The notes below the pieces were generated by a model. That model was not told where the DNA came from. It saw only the letters and a program-made list of their open reading frames with translations, and did not search any database. From IMG/VR virus record IMGVR_UViG_3300022562_000962, positions 1 to 45,255 of that record: a stretch of DNA of 45,255 nucleotides; one strand, given 5' to 3'. Each line of letters opens with the position of its first letter. Position 1 is the first letter of the stretch. This stretch comes from a virus. The translations under genes were made by a program, and so were the position numbers. Below are positions 1-7,183 of this stretch, one piece after another.

Positions 1-144
1 TCGGTCGAGAATCTGGCCAACGCCTACGGGGCCATGTATGACGCCGACCATGTGACGATCATGACGCCTTCGGCCATCGCCCACGACAAGGCGGCTCCCG
101 GCCACACGCCGGTCCTGCACTTCGGCTTTGAAGTCGAGATCAAT
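1..144. repeat. Left copy of the 144-bp direct terminal repeat
   Basis: Bases 1-144 match 45112-45255 base for base. The repeat lies inside one reading frame that continues across the ends, so it most likely reflects a circular or circularly permuted genome cut at an arbitrary point and not a biological long terminal repeat. The unit genome is then 45,111 bp. A headful-packaging phage would give this kind of assembly. Confidence 0.95.
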
Positions 145-3100
145 ACCCAGATGGAAATGGAGCGGCTGGAGAACGCGGTCCGCAAAGAGATCCAGTGGCT
201 CACGGATCAGGAAGGCACATGGGATGTGCTCTCGTCCAAGAGTTCGGACGGGCAGCAGGCCATCGTGACCTTGATCCCACATGATTGGGAAGGGCGTTCG
301 CTGGACGACTTCATCGATGCCTATGGTTTCAGGGAGAAGATGGACGAGCTGTCGCATCAGCTCGATAACATGTTCGCGGACATTCCCGAATGGGCCGACC
401 ACGGGTTCCTCGTGGAAGGCAGCTCGGTACGGGCAAGGAGGATCAGTGGCTCGAAGCAAGACTACCTTCAGAATCTCCGGGGAAGAGGCGCACCTGAAGT
501 TGCCGCCGACATCGAAGGTCCTCTTGCAGGGCAGGCAGCAGCCGACTGGACCTTCGCAGGGCTCGCAGCCGACGCCGACGCCACCATCGGAGCCCTCAAC
601 GCCCGAGGCATCCCCCTCCCCACCGCCGGGCGAGTTGCCCCCTACTCGGTAGAGCGGGCCGGACATGTCTGGATCCCGAAGGGGGACGCGCCATTCAGCC
701 CGCGTGAGCTGTATTACCTCGACATGGAGGCCATCAACCCGCGCAGCCTGATGAAGGCTGAGACGCCGATTCTGCCTGCCCTCTATGAGCGGATGTGGAA
801 GGGCAAGCGGGCGGTCGGTTCATGGATCAGCGCCCCCGAGGAGGCATGGAACGCGACCGCCCATGCCCTGCTCACCAGTCGCTTCGACCCGGTGCGGGCT
901 GACAGCCTGTTCAGCCTGCTGCGGGCCACGCGGTCGAGGAAGAATCTCGGTCTGTACGGTCGTTCACTCGAAGATCTGACCGTGGATGGCAACTACTACT
1001 GGGGCCACCTTGCGGCCACGGACTTCCCGGCTGCTGATCTTCAGGTGACGGCGGGAGTCTATTGGGCCGTAAACGAGGGCCTGATGGTGCGCCCCGAGCG
1101 GGCGTCATGGATGCGCCGTACTGCCCGCCTCAAGATGACCGGCGAGGCAGACCGCGCCGTGGCGCAGGTCGAGGATCTGGGCGGTGATGTGTCAAAGGCG
1201 GTGGCACGGGTCAACCGAGAGCTGGCCTTGCGTGATGCCGAGTTTCGCCTGTATCGCATGCCGACCACGCTGGAGCCGGATCTGGTCGCGCCTCTGCTGA
1301 TCGAGCCCGAGGCGCGTGGCTTGATCGATGACGAGGCACTGGCTGCGGTCGGTGACCTGATGCATTGGGCCAATGGAGCGGTCTTCGATCCGTTGGATCG
1401 GAATGTCACCAAGGAGGTCCTTGGGTGGCTGCGCGACCCGGCGCTGGATGACGTGGAGCGGGTCATGCTGGGGGCCAGTGTCCTGCCCGGCATGAGCGGG
1501 CGAGCGGCCATGCACATGCTGGCCGAGGAGAACCTGCGCCAGTTGGCGATGCCGGTGCTGGATGAGGCCCTGACCCGGGACGTGGTGGAGCGCCTGTACG
1601 CCAGCGGAGAGTGGGCCACCTTCCAGACCCGGCTCTCCAAGCGGTTCGTGGGCGAGGTCGAGACCGCCATGCGCGGCGAAGGACCGTGGCCCACGCCCGC
1701 CGTGCGCGGCGTCCGGCTCGGGCGGGCTGCCGACGTGGCCGAGGGTGCGACCCCTGACTATGAGGCCATCCGTGAGGTCATCAGGGAGAACTTCGCCACC
1801 GACGATCCGGTGCGCAGGCTCCTTCTCGGGAAGAACAAGACGGGTCGCAGCTTGATCCGGGCCGTGCTGGAACAGAATGATGGTGTGCTCTACACCATGG
1901 GTGGCGACTACGAGGTGCTGGCCACCGCCTACAAGGACCTGTTCGAGGGCGTGGATCGGGCGGCGTTGGGAGACTGGGGCGATACGCTCTCGACTGGGCA
2001 GGTGGGCTGGGTCCGTTCCGACATCGTGCGGGGCCGGATGCGGATCGATCCGACCATGAACTTCTGGACCAGTGAGCTTCCGGCCACACCGCCGATCCAG
2101 AACCTGACGGCTCACACGCTGGTCGCCGACGGGAGGCTGGCACCGGCGGCTTCGACCATCCGGCTGCAGCAGGGAGACGGCGTGATCAGGGCGGCCACGA
2201 TCATGCAGGAGAACATGCGGGCCCTGCTCGCCGTGACCGAGCATGCCGATCCGACCTCGCTCTATCACGAAATGCTGCACATCTGGGCCGATACGCTGAT
2301 GGATCCATCCCTGCGCCGTGACATCGTGAATGCATGGCGTGAGGCAGCCGGGCTGCGGCCCAGTCGAGCGGCCAACCCGCGCTGGACGAACGAGACGGAC
2401 GAGTGGTTCGTGGAGCAGATGATGGCCTTCACCGAGGTGAAGGGGAAGAAGGCCAGCACCAATCCGCGCCTGCAGGGAGCCTTTGAGCATTTCCAGAAGA
2501 CGATCAAGCGCGTCAAGGAACTGAGCGCGGAGGAAGAGGCCAGTGGCCTGCTGAAGGCTGAGAAGGCGACCAAGCTCAGTGACCTGAAGGCGTCCTACGA
2601 GGTGGCCAGCAAGGATGTTGTCCCCCTGCGTCGTGCGATGAGGACCGCCGAGCGGTCGGTCGTCCGCAAGGAGAACGAGCTGCGGGCCGCCAAGCAGCGG
2701 ACCGGGATCATGACGCTGGAGGATCGCGCCACCGTCGCCCAGAACGTGGAGGAGCGCCTGACCGGCGAGCACTCACTGGCTCGCAGCAACCGCCGGATTG
2801 CCGAGCGCAACCTGCGTGAGGCCCAGAAGAAGGCAAAGCAGGCCGAGGGCACAAAGGCTGCTGGTGGTCGCAACCGTACCGTGGCCCGCCGCGAGCACGA
2901 CGTGGCCGACGCGCACGCTGAGGAGGTGCGGCTGGCGCGTGAGCTGCGCAAGGCGACGGAGACCCGCAAGAAGGCCAACATCGCGCTCCGTGGTGCCCGG
3001 CACCGGAAGGCGATCTCGACCCATGTGCTGGAGTTGGAGGAACGCCGGGCCGTCCTGAAGGATGCGACCAAGGCGTTGAACGAGGCCGAGGCTAAGGCCA

Positions 3101-3948
3101 AGGGGATTGCCACTGAGCGCGAGGTCGTGCGGCGGACCCCGGTCCAGAAGCCGAATGTGAAGGTCCCCAAGCCTGCGGTCAACGAGAAGATGGATGACCT
3201 CTTCACGCGCATCCTGAAGTACAAGCCCCAGAAGATGGCGAACCGCTCGCCGGTGGATCTGGGCCAGCACTTCAACTATGACGAGGAGTCCGCGTACTGG
3301 GCCTCGATCATGGCGGTCAGCAAGGGCGAGGATCAGGCGTTTACCACGCACTACTACCGGCGGGGCCGCTCGTGGCTGGAACGTAGCATCAACCACCCCT
3401 ACTTCGGGATGTATCCGGCCTCCTACATGTGGGGCAAGATGCTGCCCGAAATGCTGCGCTTCCTGCTGAAGTCGCCCTTCGGTGTGGATGCTCCGCTGGG
3501 TGGGCTGGCATTGGCCAATCAGGTCTACCGCAATGTCCTGATCAAGCAGAACTTCGATCCACAGTTCCGGCAGGACATGGCTGAGAACAACCGCCTGTGG
3601 CAGACGCTCTCGATGCTGGCACCGGCGCTGCCGTGGGAGATCCCGGTCAACGCTCCGCTCTGGGCGCGGCGTACTGCCGAGGCCGAAGCCACCCGGCAGG
3701 CCAAGCTGGCAGCCGGGGCCACGCCGGAAGAGGCACCCCTCTTCACGCCACAGCAGTTCGGCTCGGCGGTGCAGGACATGATGACCTATGCCTATGGGCC
3801 CGCCTACTTCGCTCAGGTGCTGGGCGAGGCGGGTGGCTTCCTGCAGAACGTGGGCGATACGGCCATGGGCCAGATCGAGCAGCAGCTCAGTTCGGTATTT
3901 GCCCCGGAGCAGAACATCACGTCATTGCAGGGGCCCGCACTGAGGTAA
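1..3948 (+). CDS. Large putative virion protein with HExxH motif (3' part; 5' end is at 44974)
   Basis: The frame is open from base 1. Joining it to 44974-45111 gives one protein of 1361 aa. It has a putative zinc-peptidase motif HEMLH (residues 802-806 of the joined protein) followed by a helix with NETDEWFVEQ that could supply a third metal ligand. A long charged, Lys/Arg/Glu/Ala-rich region, probably coiled coil, follows (roughly residues 870-1090). The C-terminal part is hydrophobic and aromatic. Position after the portal and before scaffold and capsid, plus its size, suggests a structural or ejected internal virion protein, but no family was recognised. The upstream 1518-aa gene overlaps its start as TGATG, so the two are translationally coupled. 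A peptidase role is inferred from the motif only. Confidence 0.85.
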   Translation, partial: SVENLANAYGAMYDADHVTIMTPSAIAHDKAAPGHTPVLHFGFEVEINTQMEMERLENAVRKEIQWLTDQEGTWDVLSSKSSDGQQAIVTLIPHDWEGRSLDDFIDAYGFREKMDELSHQLDNMFADIPEWADHGFLVEGSSVRARRISGSKQDYLQNLRGRGAPEVAADIEGPLAGQAAADWTFAGLAADADATIGALNARGIPLPTAGRVAPYSVERAGHVWIPKGDAPFSPRELYYLDMEAINPRSLMKAETPILPALYERMWKGKRAVGSWISAPEEAWNATAHALLTSRFDPVRADSLFSLLRATRSRKNLGLYGRSLEDLTVDGNYYWGHLAATDFPAADLQVTAGVYWAVNEGLMVRPERASWMRRTARLKMTGEADRAVAQVEDLGGDVSKAVARVNRELALRDAEFRLYRMPTTLEPDLVAPLLIEPEARGLIDDEALAAVGDLMHWANGAVFDPLDRNVTKEVLGWLRDPALDDVERVMLGASVLPGMSGRAAMHMLAEENLRQLAMPVLDEALTRDVVERLYASGEWATFQTRLSKRFVGEVETAMRGEGPWPTPAVRGVRLGRAADVAEGATPDYEAIREVIRENFATDDPVRRLLLGKNKTGRSLIRAVLEQNDGVLYTMGGDYEVLATAYKDLFEGVDRAALGDWGDTLSTGQVGWVRSDIVRGRMRIDPTMNFWTSELPATPPIQNLTAHTLVADGRLAPAASTIRLQQGDGVIRAATIMQENMRALLAVTEHADPTSLYHEMLHIWADTLMDPSLRRDIVNAWREAAGLRPSRAANPRWTNETDEWFVEQMMAFTEVKGKKASTNPRLQGAFEHFQKTIKRVKELSAEEEASGLLKAEKATKLSDLKASYEVASKDVVPLRRAMRTAERSVVRKENELRAAKQRTGIMTLEDRATVAQNVEERLTGEHSLARSNRRIAERNLREAQKKAKQAEGTKAAGGRNRTVARREHDVADAHAEEVRLARELRKATETRKKANIALRGARHRKAISTHVLELEERRAVLKDATKALNEAEAKAKGIATEREVVRRTPVQKPNVKVPKPAVNEKMDDLFTRILKYKPQKMANRSPVDLGQHFNYDEESAYWASIMAVSKGEDQAFTTHYYRRGRSWLERSINHPYFGMYPASYMWGKMLPEMLRFLLKSPFGVDAPLGGLALANQVYRNVLIKQNFDPQFRQDMAENNRLWQTLSMLAPALPWEIPVNAPLWARRTAEAEATRQAKLAAGATPEEAPLFTPQQFGSAVQDMMTYAYGPAYFAQVLGEAGGFLQNVGDTAMGQIEQQLSSVFAPEQNITSLQGPALR

Positions 3949-3967
3949 AACGGCAAACTGTGAGCTG

Positions 3968-3988
3968 AAGGGGTCCTTCCGCCCCCTT
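3968..3988 (+). terminator. Short GC hairpin after the 1361-aa gene
   Basis: AAGGGG (3968-3973) can pair with CCCCTT (3983-3988) across a 9-nt loop, 20 nt after the stop codon. No T-run follows, so this may be a weak terminator, a processing site or nothing. It lies just upstream of a putative promoter. Confidence 0.35.
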
Positions 3989-4002
3989 GTGTGACCGAAA
4001 GG

Positions 4003-4033
4003 TTGACTTCTGACCACGAAGCTGGAGTAGACT
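4003..4033 (+). promoter_or_regulatory. Putative promoter for scaffold and capsid
   Basis: TTGACT (4003-4008) and TAGACT (4028-4033) resemble -35 and -10 boxes. The spacer is 19 bp, longer than the usual 17. The predicted start, near 4040, falls at a 7-bp stem-loop. This would give scaffold and capsid a dedicated promoter, which is sensible for highly expressed genes. Confidence 0.4.
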
Positions 4034-4038
4034 CCGTG

Positions 4039-4057
4039 CGTGATCATTTCGATCACG
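4039..4057 (+). promoter_or_regulatory. 5' leader stem-loop ahead of the scaffold gene
   Basis: CGTGATC (4039-4045) pairs with GATCACG (4051-4057) around the loop ATTTC. It sits at or near the predicted 5' end of the transcript and 10 nt before the strong AGGAGG ribosome site (4068-4073). A 5'-terminal hairpin of this kind could stabilise the mRNA; that role is inference. Confidence 0.45.
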
Positions 4058-4078
4058 GGAACTGAATAGGAGGTATCG

Positions 4079-4681
4079 GTGCCAGAAGGATCGCCGCCCG
4101 ATCTTGTCGAAGGGTCCGAACCCGTCGAGTCCTCCGAGGAGCAGAACTCCATATCGGACGAGTCGCAGGAACGCACCCCAGAAGAGATCGAGGCCATCTG
4201 GAAGAACCGGGTCAGCCAGAAGGACAAGGCACATGCAGCGGAGAGCACAGCTCTTCGCTCCGAGCGCGACGAACTGAATCGTCGGCTCCAGCGCATGGAG
4301 GCTGAGGCTCAAGCCCGCACGCAGGGTGAACTGTCCGAGGCAGACGCTTGGAAGGCAAAGGCTGAAGATGCCGAACGTCGGCTCCAGCAGACCGAACAGC
4401 AGCGCGTCATCGATGTGAGGCTGGCCAAGTACCCCGCAGCAGCGGAGGCGCTTGACGAATCGGTACTGGGAGCAATGGACGAAGGCAAGCTCGCCGCCCT
4501 CAACACCCGACTGGCTGGGGAGGGCAGTCCCTCAAGCGGCCCCATTGACCCGAACTCGGCCCCGAAGCGGAATCCAGCGCCACCGAAGTCGCCCAACGAC
4601 AAGACGGTCGCAGAGCTGGAAGCCGACCTTGAACGGTACGGTCCCGCGTATGTGGGTTCTTTGGGGATCAGCGAGGAATAG
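4079..4681 (+). CDS. Scaffolding protein
   Basis: A 200-aa, highly charged Glu/Ala/Gln-rich protein directly upstream of the capsid gene. Residues about 35-110 are rich in heptad-like charged repeats and probably form a coiled coil. The C-terminal part is proline-rich and then basic/acidic. This composition and position are typical of phage scaffolding proteins that guide capsid assembly and leave the mature head. The GTG start is chosen because a perfect AGGAGG lies 5 nt upstream. No protease domain is fused to it. The function is inferred from context and composition. Confidence 0.8.
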   Translation: MPEGSPPDLVEGSEPVESSEEQNSISDESQERTPEEIEAIWKNRVSQKDKAHAAESTALRSERDELNRRLQRMEAEAQARTQGELSEADAWKAKAEDAERRLQQTEQQRVIDVRLAKYPAAAEALDESVLGAMDEGKLAALNTRLAGEGSPSSGPIDPNSAPKRNPAPPKSPNDKTVAELEADLERYGPAYVGSLGISEE

Positions 4682-4742
4682 CCCTCCCTGACAATCCAAC
4701 GGATCGCTGCGTGGGGTGAGTCTTCGACTGAGGTAAACACCA

Positions 4743-5735
4743 GTGGCGATCCTTACCACTGCGACCACCAACTTCAACAACACCGTCACTGCGCTGATCC
4801 GTCGGCAGATCGATGAGAATCTGCGCAACTCGACTCGTTACCTTGCGGGTGGTGATCCTGTTCGGGGCACCATCATCAAGGGCACGAACCTGATCCGGCA
4901 TATCGCCTACGCGGACATGTCGGTGACGACCAACGCCCATACCGTCACGCCGGGTACGACCCCATGGCTCACGGAAGGCAGCAAGCCTACCGAGGAAGCC
5001 ATGGCGATCTACTACGAGGAGTACGGGGCCAATCAGGCAGGCCGGACCCTCCAGATTTCCGACGTGGCACTTGCCGAGAGCCCGCACGAGCTGATGGCGG
5101 TCGCCGCAGAGCGCGTGGCCACCAACGCTGGGCAGACCGTGGACCTGTGGTCCGGCGAGACGCTGCATGCGGGCACCGCCCGGGTGCTGTACTCGGGCAC
5201 GGCCACCTCGCGGGCGACCGTGGCGGCAACCCACAACCTGACGGCGGCGAACGTCCGTGAGGCCGTAGCGGTTCTGAAGACCGCCAACGTCCCGACCTTC
5301 GCGGACGGGATGTACCGCGCTTTCATCAACCCGATGATCGCGCACGACCTGATGGCCGAAGCGGCTGCAGGCGGATGGCTCGACGTGGCTCGCTACGCGG
5401 CTCCCGACATGATCCTCTCCGGAGAGATCGGTCGGTTCGCGGGCGTCCGCTTCATCGAGACCAACGTCGCCAACCTGTTCGCTGACACGGGTGTCGGCGC
5501 AACGGTGGACGTGTACTCGACGTTCTTCTTCGGACCGGGTGCATGGGCTTTCGGTGATCTCCAGTCCATTCGGGCCTACATGGTCTCCCCCGGTGGCGAC
5601 CATCAGGATCCGCTGGCGCAGGCGGCAGTCGTCGGCTGGAAGGCGATGTTCGGAGCGAAGCTCCTGACGAACACCGGCAGCGGTGATCGCTATCTCCGGT
5701 ACGAGTCGGCCTCCAGCATCGGCGCGAACACCTAA
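4743..5735 (+). CDS. Major capsid protein, N4-gp56-like
   Basis: A 330-aa protein with the overall pattern of the N4-gp56 family of HK97-fold capsid proteins: an early segment with a conserved Gly-Asp-Pro-Val (GGDPVRGTIIKG), a central YEEYGANQAGRTLQISDVALAESP stretch equivalent to the family's 'YG..i.iSD' signature, a middle domain with FINPMIAHDL, and a C-terminal domain with FGPGAWAFGDL. It forms the icosahedral shell. Start GTG at 4743 is preceded by GAGG about 10 nt upstream. It follows the scaffold gene after 61 bp and is followed by a strong hairpin that may limit read-through. The family assignment was made by eye. Confidence 0.88.
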   Translation: MAILTTATTNFNNTVTALIRRQIDENLRNSTRYLAGGDPVRGTIIKGTNLIRHIAYADMSVTTNAHTVTPGTTPWLTEGSKPTEEAMAIYYEEYGANQAGRTLQISDVALAESPHELMAVAAERVATNAGQTVDLWSGETLHAGTARVLYSGTATSRATVAATHNLTAANVREAVAVLKTANVPTFADGMYRAFINPMIAHDLMAEAAAGGWLDVARYAAPDMILSGEIGRFAGVRFIETNVANLFADTGVGATVDVYSTFFFGPGAWAFGDLQSIRAYMVSPGGDHQDPLAQAAVVGWKAMFGAKLLTNTGSGDRYLRYESASSIGANT

Positions 5736-5750
5736 TCGCCCGATGAGAAC

Positions 5751-5778
5751 GGGTGGGGTCGGTCCCTCGGCCCCACCC
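5751..5778 (+). terminator. Strong hairpin after the capsid gene
   Basis: GGGTGGGG (5751-5758) pairs with CCCCACCC (5771-5778) around a 12-nt loop, 16 nt after the capsid stop. No T-run follows, so it may act as a partial terminator or as a 3' stability element that raises capsid mRNA relative to downstream genes. Confidence 0.6.
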
Positions 5779-5799
5779 ACCTATAGAACGGAGAGCTAG

Positions 5800-6156
5800 A
5801 TGCCCGGAGTGCGTCTGTATCACCCGATTGCAAGGCATGGGTTGTTCACTTTTGAGCACAAGGCAAAGCCTTTGCAGAGGTTCAATCCTGCACTGAAGCG
5901 GGCTGAAGCAGCGCCCATGTGGTGCTCTGTCTGTCAGAAGTTCCACGCTGTGAAGACGTACCACGTTCAGGTGGATGACAACGGGTTTGCCTTCGTCTCC
6001 ATCGAAATCTGGGAACTCATGAAGCAGCATGGCACTGCTGGGTTTGAGCTTGCCAATGAGGTCAGCAAACCTCCGGCTCAGAAGATCGCAATGCCGAACG
6101 GCAAGACGAACGAGATCCCTGTGATTGCTCCGAAGGAGATCATCACCAGTGGCTAA
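5800..6156 (+). CDS. Small putative head protein with CxxC motif
   Basis: A 118-aa protein of unrecognised family. It has WCSVCQKFH (CxxC then His) around residue 42 and another His nearby (KTYHVQV), which could bind zinc. The C-terminus is Pro/Lys-rich. A GGAGAG ribosome site precedes the ATG. Its AT content looks higher than that of neighbouring genes. It lies between capsid and a small head protein and overlaps the next gene by 8 bp, so a minor head or assembly role is the natural guess, without direct support. Confidence 0.75.
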   Translation: MPGVRLYHPIARHGLFTFEHKAKPLQRFNPALKRAEAAPMWCSVCQKFHAVKTYHVQVDDNGFAFVSIEIWELMKQHGTAGFELANEVSKPPAQKIAMPNGKTNEIPVIAPKEIITSG

Positions 6157-6580
6157 CTTCATCTTCACCGCATACCGGAACGTGGTCATGGGGTCGGGGA
6201 CCTACGCGGTCCCTGACTGGGACACTGACACCATCAGCGTGTTCTTCGTGGACGCGGCAGATGATGTTCCGGTCATCGGTGACACCTACGTCAACCCTGA
6301 CATCGCCAGCGCAGGTCAGGTCCCGGCCTTCGCATCGGCCCCTGCCATCGGCACCGTCACCATCGGCTCGGTCGGGGCCGGAGTGGTGGATGCTGCCGAT
6401 ACCGTGTTCTCGTCCCTCTCGGGCGACCAGTCCGAGTGGATCGTGATGTTCAAGGACACGGGTACCGACACCACGAGCCCTCTGCTCTGCGCATGGGACA
6501 CTGCGACCGGTCTGCCGCTCACCCCGAACGGTGGCGACGTGACCATCGCGTGGAACTCGGGCGGCATCATCTACTTCTAG
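6149..6580 (+). CDS. Small beta-rich head/decoration-like protein
   Basis: A 143-aa protein starting MANFIFTAYRNV. It carries a pattern often seen in uncharacterised phage structural proteins: DWDTDTISVFFVD near the N-terminus, a Gly/Val/Ala-rich middle, then FKDTGTDTTSPLLCAWDTATGLPLTPNGGDVTI. The GTG at 6149 is chosen over the upstream start at 6125 because AAGGAG lies 9 nt before it. Its position after capsid suggests a head decoration or head-fibre component. The exact function is not known. Confidence 0.75.
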   Translation: MANFIFTAYRNVVMGSGTYAVPDWDTDTISVFFVDAADDVPVIGDTYVNPDIASAGQVPAFASAPAIGTVTIGSVGAGVVDAADTVFSSLSGDQSEWIVMFKDTGTDTTSPLLCAWDTATGLPLTPNGGDVTIAWNSGGIIYF

Positions 6581-6604
6581 GCCTCATGGGCGGGAGGACT
6601 GCCC

Positions 6605-7183
6605 GTGCGGGTTCTACTGCAGTGGACGAAAGCGCATCCTGAGGACTGGCTTGAGGTCGATGTTCGACCGACAGGTCAGTTCCGCCGTGCGTGGGAGCGT
6701 CTAGCCGCCAAGGCGCTGCCCACGGGCGGCGAGACCATTGACGACAACCCCGGCTGGATCTGCGGCCTGAATATTCAGGGCGTCTGGATCGGCGGCTTCG
6801 ACCACTACGCCGGGGAGCCCATTGACGACCCCACCTATGGCTGGGGCATCCGCATCTACATGTGGAACGATGACCCCACCGACTGGCCGGTGGGGACGCG
6901 CAACGCCCGGATCTGGACCTTCTTTGATCCCGCGCAGGATATGCGTTTCGGGGGGCAGACCAATACTCGTCAGTTCGTTGTGGTGTATGACGAGCGGCCC
7001 GAGGAGATCGCCCGCTGGTCCGGGGTCGAGACATCCGGTGGTCCGGTTGACGTTCATCCGTGGACCGACTGGGTAGAACCCGCCTCAACCATCACCCGCC
7101 ACGGCATCTGGATGAGCGACCAGTTGTGGAATGAGCACGCTGCTGCCCGCTCCCACCATGGCTGGCGGGAGTGGACCGGATGA
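6605..7183 (+). CDS. Hypothetical structural protein, Trp-rich
   Basis: A 192-aa protein, rich in Trp, Asp and Gly, of unrecognised family. GTG start with GGGAGGA 6 nt upstream. Its stop overlaps the start of the repeat-rich 936-aa protein as ATGA, so the two are probably made together. The composition (many aromatic residues, predicted beta strands) would suit a small virion or fibre-associated protein. No catalytic motif was seen. Confidence 0.7.
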   Translation: MRVLLQWTKAHPEDWLEVDVRPTGQFRRAWERLAAKALPTGGETIDDNPGWICGLNIQGVWIGGFDHYAGEPIDDPTYGWGIRIYMWNDDPTDWPVGTRNARIWTFFDPAQDMRFGGQTNTRQFVVVYDERPEEIARWSGVETSGGPVDVHPWTDWVEPASTITRHGIWMSDQLWNEHAAARSHHGWREWTG

